This document shows, one piece after another, positions 1-8,009 of a stretch of DNA of 64,000 nucleotides. The translations under genes were made by a program, and so were the position numbers. Positions within the stretch are counted from its first letter, which is position 1; every line of letters begins with the position of its first letter. The stretch comes from JAEUNX01 sp034004685 (GTDB taxonomy: Bacteria > Pseudomonadota > Gammaproteobacteria > Burkholderiales > Rhodocyclaceae), in NCBI GenBank assembly GCA_034004685.1, contig JAVEWG010000004.1, positions 1-64,000 on the forward strand, in the 5' to 3' direction. The notes below the pieces were generated by a model. It saw only the letters and a program-made list of their open reading frames with translations, was not told the DNA's origin and did no database searches.

Positions 1-141
1 CTTGATCGCCTGCTGACGCATGACCTGAAGCGAGTGGTGGTCGAGCGCGCGACCGTCCGAGTTCCGTTTGCATTTCATGCGCGTATTGTCTCATGCTATG
101 ACAATACTTACGAAAAGGTTAGTAAAGCACTGACCGGGTAA
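1..141 (+). CDS. 3' end of an unidentified protein, cut by the window edge
   Basis: Frame 1 is open from the first base and ends at TAA 139-141, giving 46 residues from LDRLLTHDLKR to KVSKALTG. The composition (TVRVPFAFHARI, YDNTYEKVSKAL) looks like a real protein tail and would suit the C-terminal helix of a glycosyltransferase, which fits the polysaccharide locus. That reading is an inference and the family is not identified. It converges on, and overlaps by about 23 bp, the 3' end of the minus-strand gene at 119-919, which itself looks truncated. A rearrangement junction near base 142 could explain both. Confidence 0.45.
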   Translation, partial: LDRLLTHDLKRVVVERATVRVPFAFHARIVSCYDNTYEKVSKALTG

Positions 142-919
142 GCAAGGGCGGGAAAACAACAGCCACATTCACCCCCCGCCCCCTAAGCAAATCAAGCATC
201 GCGAAAAAATCCGCGACCACCTGCTGACTCGGCGGCGCCGTGGAACCTGCTTCCTGACTCGCCACCTGACCCGCATCCTGGGCGCCGCCAAAGCCTGGCC
301 GATAACCCAGTCGCTCAGCCGCCCCGCCGCCAATGGGCTCCGTAGGCGCCGTCAACGCCTGGGCGAACTGAATCAACTTGGCCGGCTCCCGCAACTGCTT
401 GAGATTTGCCCCGTAACCCCACAGGTGCAGATGGGTTCTGGCGAACCCAGATAGATCATCCAGCGCCAATGGCCGATCCGCGAAGAACACCTCATAGCCA
501 AGAGAATCCCCTGCCTGCAGGAGCCCTTCATCCAAGCCGATGACGACACGTTCGATCCGCCCCGCTCCCAGCCCGGCCCGCTCATCGATCCGCCCAATGA
601 TACCCCGCAGGGTCGTGGCATTGGCGCCGGGCAGCCCCAGGTTGAAGGCCGTCATGTCAAACCCCATGGGTGCCGCCAAAGTTACCGGATCAACGCCGTT
701 GTCCATGCGGCTATTGCCCAATACCAGCATTCGGGGCGGATTCCGTTCAACGTACAGCACCTTGTCAAATGCCCGGCCGACTGCAAACACGGAACGCAGT
801 CGGTGCATGAATGAATCCAGATGCAGCACGCCCTCCGCTGCAACCAGCAACAGGAGCGCCAACGCAAGTCCGGCCCCAGGTCTGCCACCCTCTCCCCATG
901 CTCTAAACAAACCCGTCAT
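119..919 (-). CDS. SGNH/AlgX-like membrane-anchored protein, probably C-terminally truncated
   Basis: 266 residues from ATG at 919. One membrane segment near residues 17-35 (GLALALLLLVAAEGV) is followed by a periplasmic domain opening with MLVLGNSRMDNGVDP, which resembles block I of SGNH/GDSL-like acyltransferase or esterase domains found beside exopolysaccharide genes. The rest of the fold is poorly recognisable. The chain stops soon after a strand-like VAVVFPP motif, where such proteins normally continue towards the C-terminal catalytic block, so it is probably truncated. The gene diverges from the asparagine-synthetase-like gene at 1012 and shares the 92-bp spacer with it. A role in O-acylation of the polysaccharide is inference. 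Confidence 0.5.
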   Translation of the reverse strand: MTGLFRAWGEGGRPGAGLALALLLLVAAEGVLHLDSFMHRLRSVFAVGRAFDKVLYVERNPPRMLVLGNSRMDNGVDPVTLAAPMGFDMTAFNLGLPGANATTLRGIIGRIDERAGLGAGRIERVVIGLDEGLLQAGDSLGYEVFFADRPLALDDLSGFARTHLHLWGYGANLKQLREPAKLIQFAQALTAPTEPIGGGAAERLGYRPGFGGAQDAGQVASQEAGSTAPPSQQVVADFFAMLDLLRGRGVNVAVVFPPLLTRSVLY

Positions 920-1011
920 TCATCCGCCTCTGCGTGATCTCATCTGCATCGCCCATCATGAACCTCGGCTACCATTGCTGGCATTCCAATGGGCTTGGGC
1001 ATTCTAGAGCG

Positions 1012-2856
1012 ATGAAATCACGACGAGTACTCAGCGGGTGGGTAAATTTTCACGATGGCGCCCCGTCGCCAACCGCCCTGGAGGCCATGCTGAAGGCAGA
1101 AAACCTCGGCCTCCAGGATGTGCGCACCCAGGTTGGCAGCGCTGGCACGGTAGCCACCACCAGCGCGGGGGACTTGGCCATGGACCCGGACTCGGGCTGC
1201 ATCGCCGCGGTGATCGGCCGCCCCCGCTGGCCAGATCCCCAAGCCCGTTGCGAAGCAGCAACCAAGGGCAATGCCGTCGCCGCCCTGGCCCTCTATCGCG
1301 CCAGGGGCGCAAACCTGCTGCAAGAAGCAGGGGGCAACTTCGCCATCGCGATCATTGACCCCACAGCCCGACGCGTGCTGATGGCGGTAGACCGTACGGG
1401 AACTGAGCGACTTTGCTTCGCTACGGTGGGCTCAACCCTCGTGTTTTCCACCAGCGCCCGGGCTGTTGCCCGCCACCCGGCGGTTCAAGCGCCCGTAAGC
1501 CGGCAAGCCCTGTTCGAGTACCTATATTGTCATATGGTGCCCAGCCCGGACACCGCGTTTTCCAATGTGGAGAAGCTCCTCCCCGCAGAATGTCTTGAGG
1601 TCACGGACACAAAACTGAGCCGTCGATTCTATTGGCAACTTGCCCACGGCAACCCGACTGCCACCGATGATGCCACCCAGCGTCAGGAGTTCCTGGAACT
1701 TGCCCGGCAAGCCGTGGCCCGGGAGTGCGACCAGCGACCCACCGGCGCGTTCCTGTCTGGCGGCACCGACAGCTCCACCGTGAGCGGCTTGCTGGGCCAG
1801 GTTACCGGCAAGCCGCCGGAAACTTTTTCCATCGGCTTCGATGCCCAGGGCTTTGACGAGCTGGAGTACGCCCGCATCACCGCCCGTCACTTTGGCACCC
1901 ATCCCCATGAGTACTACGTAACACCGGACGACGTGGCCGAAGCCATGCCCATGATCGCGGCAGCCTACGACGAACCCTTCGGCAACGCCTCGGCAGCGCC
2001 GACCTATTTCTGCGCAAAGCTCGCTAGGGAAAATGGCGTCGAAGTCATCCTGGCGGGGGACGGAGGGGATGAGTTCTTCGGTGGCAACGAACGCTACGCC
2101 AAGCAAGGCGTGTTCGAACACTACCATCGCCTACCTACAGCGTTGCGCCGCTTGTTTGAACCCGCGGTGCTCAACATTCCCTTTGCAAACGCGCTGATGC
2201 CCTTGCGCAAGGCCCAAAGCTATATCCGCCAGGCGCGCATCCCCCTGCCTGACCGGCTGGAGACCTACAACTTCCTCCATCGCGATCCCCTGACGGAGAT
2301 TTTCGAGCCTGAATTCCTCGCCGCGGTGGACACTGATCGCCCCCTGGCCCTGATGCGGGACGCCTACTTCCGCTGCGCTTCCCCCGAACCCATCGAGCGC
2401 ATGATGCACCTGGACCATAAATTCACCCTGGCCGACAACGATCTGCGCAAGGTGAGCAGGATGTGCGAGGCTGCGGGGGTAGAGGTCCGCTTCCCATTTC
2501 TGGATGACGATCTGGTGGCATTTTCCGGGCGCCTGCGACCAGACCAAAAGGTTCACAAGGGACGCTTACGGGTGCTCTTCAAGGATGCCCTGCGGGGCTT
2601 CCTGCCGGATGAGACCATCACAAAGTCCAAACATGGCTTTGGGCTACCCTTCGGACTGTGGCTGGCCATGGAAGGCCCCCTGCGGGACCAAGCCGATGCG
2701 GCCCTCAAATCGCTCGCCCATCGGGGCATTGTGCAGCCGGACTACCTGACACGGCTCTGGAAAGCCCATCGCAGCGAGCACGCCAGTTACTATGGGGTCA
2801 TGATCTGGGTGCTGGTGCAACTGGAGCTGTGGCTGCACAAGCAGGCCGCAACTTAG
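1012..2856 (+). CDS. Asparagine synthetase-like protein with degenerate amidotransferase domain
   Basis: 614 residues from ATG 1012; a GTG at 934 would add 26 residues of poor composition. The C-terminal half is a clear ATP-pyrophosphatase/asparagine synthase domain: PP-loop SGGTDSS at about 249-255, then GDGGDEFFGG and a late KHGFGLPFG motif. The N-terminal half has the class II glutamine amidotransferase layout (residues about 1-190) but begins MKSRRVLSGW instead of MCGIAG, so the N-terminal nucleophile cysteine is missing and glutaminase activity is unlikely. It may use ammonia, or amidate or ligate a sugar or acyl substrate; the substrate is unknown. It lies next to the XrtA polysaccharide cluster, which has a second, intact member at 10989. 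Confidence 0.8.
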   Translation: MKSRRVLSGWVNFHDGAPSPTALEAMLKAENLGLQDVRTQVGSAGTVATTSAGDLAMDPDSGCIAAVIGRPRWPDPQARCEAATKGNAVAALALYRARGANLLQEAGGNFAIAIIDPTARRVLMAVDRTGTERLCFATVGSTLVFSTSARAVARHPAVQAPVSRQALFEYLYCHMVPSPDTAFSNVEKLLPAECLEVTDTKLSRRFYWQLAHGNPTATDDATQRQEFLELARQAVARECDQRPTGAFLSGGTDSSTVSGLLGQVTGKPPETFSIGFDAQGFDELEYARITARHFGTHPHEYYVTPDDVAEAMPMIAAAYDEPFGNASAAPTYFCAKLARENGVEVILAGDGGDEFFGGNERYAKQGVFEHYHRLPTALRRLFEPAVLNIPFANALMPLRKAQSYIRQARIPLPDRLETYNFLHRDPLTEIFEPEFLAAVDTDRPLALMRDAYFRCASPEPIERMMHLDHKFTLADNDLRKVSRMCEAAGVEVRFPFLDDDLVAFSGRLRPDQKVHKGRLRVLFKDALRGFLPDETITKSKHGFGLPFGLWLAMEGPLRDQADAALKSLAHRGIVQPDYLTRLWKAHRSEHASYYGVMIWVLVQLELWLHKQAAT

Positions 2857-2912
2857 CCAATAGCGCGTGACAAATTCACACATCCAATGAAAACGGGAAG
2901 GAGCCTATCCAG

Positions 2913-4049
2913 GTGATATATGTCTTCGATTTTGACTCCCACGGACGAACTCATCTGCCCTTCAATTCCCTGGTAATCAAAATCATCGCCACAGCCTACC
3001 CTGACCATCCGCTTGTTTTTTGGGCTCAGTCACAACACATCGCAGCATTGCAAGAGGAAATGGGGTTATTTCCAGCAAGCGTATCATTTCAAGCGCTCCC
3101 GGAATTCCCTGAAACAAAAAGCACCTGCTTCCTCATACGTCAGCCTCGTATCGGCCCGATTGCCCATCTTGCCAACCTAGATTTGCCCGAAAACACAATC
3201 GTTCTTGGTGCAACTGGCACTTTCCTCAAGCAGCTCTTTCGTGAAAAGCATCTGTTCTCAAAATCCAATTTCGACATAGTCTTTCATGCCACGATTTCAG
3301 CACTTGGCTACAAGCAATCATTGGCGTCGCGCATCCTCAAGCGGGATCTATTTACCATTTTCAAACTCAAGTTCCCGCCGCAATTGCGCTTCGTACTCCT
3401 GGAACAAGCCATCGAAAGAAATCTTCGAAAATTCCTCCTGGCAACGACAAAAACCACCACACTGGAGCATCCGGTCGAAGAACGACCCATGGCGTCCGGA
3501 GGGTCTCTTGGCCATGACCGATTACGCATCGCATTTCTAGGAGGCGCCACGAAGGCCAAAGGCTTTGAAGTATTTGCGGCAGGCGCTTCGAAAAATAACC
3601 CGAAGGTAGAGTTCCACTGCATCGGCTCAGCGCCATCAAGCTACGACTCCGACCTGGATGATCGCTTCGCGACCCCACCACAAAGAACTCCCCTCCCCCA
3701 GGCGGAATTTGATCAGCGAGTCGGGTTAATGGATCTCATCTGCCTGCCACTTGACCCCATTTACTACAACTGGGCCGCGAGCGGGACGCTTGCAGATTGC
3801 ATCCGGTTCGGGATTCCTCCCATCACGATCAGGAACGACGTTGTAACCGACCTCGAAAGCCGGTACGGCCGATTCGGTTACATATTTGATGCTGCTGAAG
3901 AAATCCCAGAATTTCTAGCCAAGATAGATTTCACGACAGTGGGTAGTGATCTTCCCCCATTCAAAAACACCCTGGCCCGCATATCCAGAGACCGGTCAGT
4001 TTCCACGCTATCAAGAGTGTTCAGCCTCAATAATGGCAGTCCGGGCTAA
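2913..4049 (+). CDS. Glycosyltransferase-like protein of AT-richer composition
   Basis: 378 residues from GTG 2913, with a good ribosome site (GGAAGGAG at about 2896-2903). The C-terminal half, from about residue 205 (RIAFLGGATKAKGFEVF, later ASGTLADCIRFGIPPI), has the nucleotide-sugar binding half of a GT-B fold glycosyltransferase; the N-terminal half is not assignable. The conserved E-x7-E motif of GT4 enzymes is not obvious. Base use is visibly AT-richer than both neighbours, with AAA, AAT and TTT codons frequent, which suggests recent transfer into the locus. It follows the asparagine-synthetase-like gene by 56 bp and probably shares its transcript. Transfer of a sugar in polysaccharide assembly is inferred from context. 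Confidence 0.6.
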   Translation: MIYVFDFDSHGRTHLPFNSLVIKIIATAYPDHPLVFWAQSQHIAALQEEMGLFPASVSFQALPEFPETKSTCFLIRQPRIGPIAHLANLDLPENTIVLGATGTFLKQLFREKHLFSKSNFDIVFHATISALGYKQSLASRILKRDLFTIFKLKFPPQLRFVLLEQAIERNLRKFLLATTKTTTLEHPVEERPMASGGSLGHDRLRIAFLGGATKAKGFEVFAAGASKNNPKVEFHCIGSAPSSYDSDLDDRFATPPQRTPLPQAEFDQRVGLMDLICLPLDPIYYNWAASGTLADCIRFGIPPITIRNDVVTDLESRYGRFGYIFDAAEEIPEFLAKIDFTTVGSDLPPFKNTLARISRDRSVSTLSRVFSLNNGSPG

Positions 4050-4120
4050 CCAGACATCCTGATCCTGGCCTATCAGATTTGGCACGGGCGAAACGACCAT
4101 CCGACTTACAAGAGTTGGCG

Positions 4121-5401
4121 TCAACACATTCGTGGAGAGCTAATAGGCAAATCGCCCCCCTTCACGCTAACCCCTGTCCTCTTGTACATACTCTGAATGG
4201 CTATAACGACAAGAACCAGGTTGTAGGGAAAATCAAAATAGGCCATCCCCAAGAACGCGCCGGCAGTCAGGTACGCCACCATGCTGACTTGCACCATCAT
4301 CACCAAATCCGGTATCCAGTCCATGTCAGGGGAGGGAGGCGCGATCTTGCGAAGCCGGCTAGCCGATCGCCAAGTCAGGAACAGAAGCAACAGAAACAAA
4401 AATAAACCTACAAAACCGTGCTCACCAAGCACTTCAAAGTAGATGCTGTGCACATCTCGGGCATCATCGGGGTTCGGCGCATAAAGCGCGAACATTTGCC
4501 ACTGGAAGGTTTCAAACCCTCCCCCAAAGAATCGGCTCTTTGCGAGATTGAAGGCCATCCACCACGCGTTGATTCGCCCCATGGCTGAAGCATCTTCTTG
4601 ATATGTCTCGATGGTATTCATTCGTGCCGTCCATTCTGGCGGCATGATCAGCAAAACAAGGCCAATTGAAATCAGCCCCAAGACCAGGATAAGGAATTTG
4701 TTACGGGCCTTGAGCCAGAACATGACCCCCATCGCAGCCATTCCCAATAATGCTCCACGGGATTGGGTGCCAATGGCTGCCAATGCGGTGAGCACCATGG
4801 CTCCGTAGACTGCTGGCCGGCCCCATCGATGATGGGTGGAGCGGGCCATGAAATACAACAGGGGGACGGTCATGGCCATAGCCAGACCCAACTCGTTATT
4901 CCCGGCGATAAAGGTGCCCGGCGGCCCCTCCACCCGATAAACCCCCCCATGGACGATGGTGAAAATCCCGCCCTTGACGCCATAAAAGGCAATGGACAGA
5001 GCGATGGTCCACACTAGGTATTTCAGGCGCTCCGGGGTGGTGATGAGCATCATGGCCACGAAAATCATCACCTGAATCTTGATGACTTTTTCAAACTGCG
5101 CCCAGGCCAGGGTGGGGTACACCGCAAAAATGGTGGTGATGAACATCCAGATTACGAAGAGCAGCAGCACCACGCTCTCCCGTTCCCAAGGAATACGCTT
5201 GTCTTCCTTGTTGAACAGCATAGCCCCCAGGGTGACCATGGCCACAATGTAGGCAAAGGGCATGGAGGTACTAAACCCCCAGGCCATCCGATGGGGATTC
5301 ATGAACGCCAACCAGGTCCATACCAGAATGCCGATCCAGGGGCGTTTCAAAATGAAGGGCAGAGAGCCGAAGACTGCCAGAGTGACCAGAATATCCCGCA
5401 T
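4121..5401 (-). CDS. XrtA-associated O-antigen ligase / Wzy-like membrane protein
   Basis: 426 residues, about ten to twelve hydrophobic segments. The N-terminus (MRDILVTLAVFGSLPFILKR, then LAFMNPHRMAWGF) is characteristic of the putative O-glycosylation ligase family tied to exosortase A systems. A large periplasmic loop carries GPPGTFIAGNNELG, and a second conserved stretch reads VHSIYFEVLGEHGF, as in Wzy_C/WaaL proteins. It should act at the periplasmic face of the inner membrane, joining lipid-linked glycan units to each other or to an acceptor. It is the last gene of the long minus-strand exopolysaccharide operon, 12 bp after the ligase-like gene, and its end converges on the gene at 2913. 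Confidence 0.85.
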   Translation of the reverse strand: MRDILVTLAVFGSLPFILKRPWIGILVWTWLAFMNPHRMAWGFSTSMPFAYIVAMVTLGAMLFNKEDKRIPWERESVVLLLFVIWMFITTIFAVYPTLAWAQFEKVIKIQVMIFVAMMLITTPERLKYLVWTIALSIAFYGVKGGIFTIVHGGVYRVEGPPGTFIAGNNELGLAMAMTVPLLYFMARSTHHRWGRPAVYGAMVLTALAAIGTQSRGALLGMAAMGVMFWLKARNKFLILVLGLISIGLVLLIMPPEWTARMNTIETYQEDASAMGRINAWWMAFNLAKSRFFGGGFETFQWQMFALYAPNPDDARDVHSIYFEVLGEHGFVGLFLFLLLLFLTWRSASRLRKIAPPSPDMDWIPDLVMMVQVSMVAYLTAGAFLGMAYFDFPYNLVLVVIAIQSMYKRTGVSVKGGDLPISSPRMC

Positions 5402-5413
5402 GGGGGAGTGCTC

Positions 5414-6766
5414 CTAAGCTGCGACTTTGCTGACTACATAACGAAACTTGCCAGATTTCTCTGGCGGAATCTCTCCCACGATCTCCACCTCAACCCGAAC
5501 CCCATCCCCAAGCCGGGCCGTCAGGCCCTGACGGATACGCTCCGGGGCATCATCGACCAAACCCGGCCCGGCCACCACCAGCACCCGGGTCAGATCCAGG
5601 GATTCCTGGATGATCTTGAACGCCGCCACCCCGGGCAGATCCCGCACCACATAAATGAGGGCCAGTCCGTGCATCACCGTACCGTCCCTGGCCACTACGA
5701 AGTCCGTGGTCCGGCCCTGGATCTCCTGCAGCAGCGGCAGGCCCCGGCCGCAGGAGCAAGCACCCTGCCCGAGAACCGCCACGTCCCCAGTGCGGTAGCG
5801 GATGAAGGGGAATTCCCCGGTGGCCAGGTGGGTCACCACGATCTCGCCGGGCTGGCCTGGCGGGAGCGCCTGGCCGTCCTTGTCCACGATTTCCACGATG
5901 ATGTCCTCGGCGGTGAGGTGCATGCCGCCGGCCGGGCATTCGTGGGCGATGAAGCCCGCGTCCCGGCCGCCGTAGCCGTTGGCCACCGGGCAGCCGAAGA
6001 CCCGGGAGATGGTCTGGCGCTGCTCGTCATAGAGCCGCTCGGACGTGCAGAAGGCCACCTTCACCCCCAGGTCATCCATTCTCTGGCCGCGCTTTTCCGC
6101 GTGGCGGGCGATATGGGACAGGGCCGAGGGGTAGCCGAAAAGCATCCGGGGGCGGCGGCGGCGGATGCGGGCCAGGAAGTCGTCCAGCCTGGCCTCTGAC
6201 ATCTCGAAGGCCGGCAGCAGCTCGGTGCGCATCAGCCGGTCCCGCAGTGCACGGAGGCGGTCCTGGGCGGAGAGTTCGATGGGGGAGCCCCACACCACCA
6301 CCTCTGGATCACCGATATCCACGCCCCACCAGCGGGTGGCCCGCCACTTGGCGGCCACGTCGTGGCTCACCCGCTCGTTGCCGATGAAGAAGATCAGGGG
6401 CTCGCCACTGGAGCCGCCGGTATTGAAACGGGCCAGGCCCTGGGCATCCTCGGCCTTAAGGGCCTCCAGGTTGGCCCGGATCTCGGACTTGCCCAGGAAG
6501 GGCAGGCGGGCAAGATCCGCCAGGCTGCCGCAATCCCGGGGCTCAAAGCCAATCCGTGCGAAGAGCGCCCGGTAGTAGGGCACCTTCTCGCCGGCATGGG
6601 CCAACAGGGCTTGCAGGCGGGCCAGCTGGAGGGCTTCGATGCGTTCCCGACTCCACCACTGGCTGTCCTCCAGACCCCGCCGCACTGCCACCGTGGCGTG
6701 GTGCTTGAGGCGCTCCTGGAGGGGAAAGATGACCCGGGAAACCAGGGCCGTTCGGATGTCACCCAT
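5414..6766 (-). CDS. PaaK/CapK-like AMP-dependent ligase family protein
   Basis: 450 residues. The adenylate-forming signature FNTGGSSGEPLIFF and a later GYGGRDAGFIAHEC with FIRYRTGDVAVLG place it in the phenylacetate-CoA ligase (CapK) family, which is common in polysaccharide clusters where its substrate is generally unknown. Three cysteines in GACSCGRGLPLLQ recall the conserved cysteine motif of PaaK-like enzymes. It overlaps the preceding glycosyltransferase gene by 8 bp, so it is part of the same operon. Activation of an acyl group that decorates the polysaccharide is the natural guess but is only inferred. ATG at 6766 is the first plausible start. Confidence 0.8.
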   Translation of the reverse strand: MGDIRTALVSRVIFPLQERLKHHATVAVRRGLEDSQWWSRERIEALQLARLQALLAHAGEKVPYYRALFARIGFEPRDCGSLADLARLPFLGKSEIRANLEALKAEDAQGLARFNTGGSSGEPLIFFIGNERVSHDVAAKWRATRWWGVDIGDPEVVVWGSPIELSAQDRLRALRDRLMRTELLPAFEMSEARLDDFLARIRRRRPRMLFGYPSALSHIARHAEKRGQRMDDLGVKVAFCTSERLYDEQRQTISRVFGCPVANGYGGRDAGFIAHECPAGGMHLTAEDIIVEIVDKDGQALPPGQPGEIVVTHLATGEFPFIRYRTGDVAVLGQGACSCGRGLPLLQEIQGRTTDFVVARDGTVMHGLALIYVVRDLPGVAAFKIIQESLDLTRVLVVAGPGLVDDAPERIRQGLTARLGDGVRVEVEIVGEIPPEKSGKFRYVVSKVAA

Positions 6767-8009
6767 GGGTCTTCAACTCCCCTTGGTCGAGTTTCATGGT
6801 GGCGGTTTCAGGCGCGAGGGCGCGGAACTCCTCCAGAAGATCGGCCACCCGCAAGCTCCAGTCATTGGCGCGGGCATGGGCCGTCAAGGTTGCCACGGAC
6901 CAGTCGGTCTCCAGGGCATGGGTCAGGGCCGCTTTGAGGGTTTCCGGGTCGCCAAAAGGCACCACGCTTCCCAGTTCCGGCCGGCACACCACCTCCCGGT
7001 TGCCCCCCACGTCGGTGGTGACCACCGGCAGACCGCAAGCCATGGCCTCCAGAATCACATTGGCCCAGCCTTCATTGCGGGTTGCCAGGACGAACGCGCT
7101 GGCGGCGCCGAGCACCCACTTGAGTTCCTCCGGAGCCACCGGGCCGAGGAACTGCACCGCGTCTTCCAGGCCCAGGGCACGAACCTGCTCCCTCAGGCGG
7201 GGGCCCCAGTCCCCTTCCGCGCTGGCGCCCCCCACCACCAGGTAGCGCAAACCGGGGAAGCGCTGGCGCAAGTCCGGCAGCAGCTCGATCACCCGATGGA
7301 AACCCTTGCGCTCGGTGAGGCCCCCCACCGTGATCAGCACCGGAACGTCCGCCGGCAGCCCCAGGCGAGCCCGGGCCTCGCTCCTGGGCACAGGGTGAAA
7401 TTTGGCACTATCCACCCCGTTGCCCACCACCCGAACCTTTGTTTCAGGGATCCCCAACGCCAACGCCACTGCCTTGAGGGAGGCGGAGACTGCGAAGATC
7501 CGCCGCGCCCCCTGGAGCGCGGCTACCAGCCTGGGCCCCAGACCCGGCGTGGCGGCATGGCGCATCTCGGTACCCCGCAGGGTGATGGTGACCGGCACCC
7601 CCAGCCAGCGCCCCAGGCGGGTGGCGGCGTAACCGTCCGGATAACCGAAGTGGGCATCCAGCACATCCAGCCGCCCAGCCCGGCGCAAGCACCCCAGGGT
7701 GGTCAGGCTGCCCAGGGCCAGGAAGAAGCCGTCCAGGCGCTTGAAGATCCCCGGCACGGAAAAGAAGCGGGGATGAAAGACCTCCACCCCGCTCTGCACT
7801 TCCCGCCGGGGCACTTCCGGCCGGAAGTGGGGGCGCCAGCAGCGCAGGATTCCTTGAAAGGGAAACCAGGGTACCGGCGCCACCACCGCCAGGGGCAGGT
7901 GCTGGCCCACCCGGAACATACGCTCACGGATGAACACCCCGGCCTGGGGCTGGGCGGGATTGGGGAACAGGGTGGAAAACACCACCACCCGGGGCATGCG
8001 CTCCCCCAT
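6759..8009 (-). CDS. GT4 family glycosyltransferase
   Basis: 416 residues from ATG 8009, which overlaps the stop of the exosortase gene (TGATG); an internal ATG at 7997 (MPRVVVF) is an alternative. The N-terminal domain starts VVFSTLFPNPAQPQAGVFIRE, typical of EpsD-like GT4 enzymes. The C-terminal domain has VGGLTERKGFHRVIE, then TRNEGWANVILEAMACGLPVV, the E-x7-E donor-binding motif. Being cytoplasmic or membrane-associated, it should add one sugar to the undecaprenyl-linked repeat unit. It lies between the exosortase and the CapK-like ligase, overlapping both. Confidence 0.88.
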   Translation of the reverse strand: MGERMPRVVVFSTLFPNPAQPQAGVFIRERMFRVGQHLPLAVVAPVPWFPFQGILRCWRPHFRPEVPRREVQSGVEVFHPRFFSVPGIFKRLDGFFLALGSLTTLGCLRRAGRLDVLDAHFGYPDGYAATRLGRWLGVPVTITLRGTEMRHAATPGLGPRLVAALQGARRIFAVSASLKAVALALGIPETKVRVVGNGVDSAKFHPVPRSEARARLGLPADVPVLITVGGLTERKGFHRVIELLPDLRQRFPGLRYLVVGGASAEGDWGPRLREQVRALGLEDAVQFLGPVAPEELKWVLGAASAFVLATRNEGWANVILEAMACGLPVVTTDVGGNREVVCRPELGSVVPFGDPETLKAALTHALETDWSVATLTAHARANDWSLRVADLLEEFRALAPETATMKLDQGELKTHG

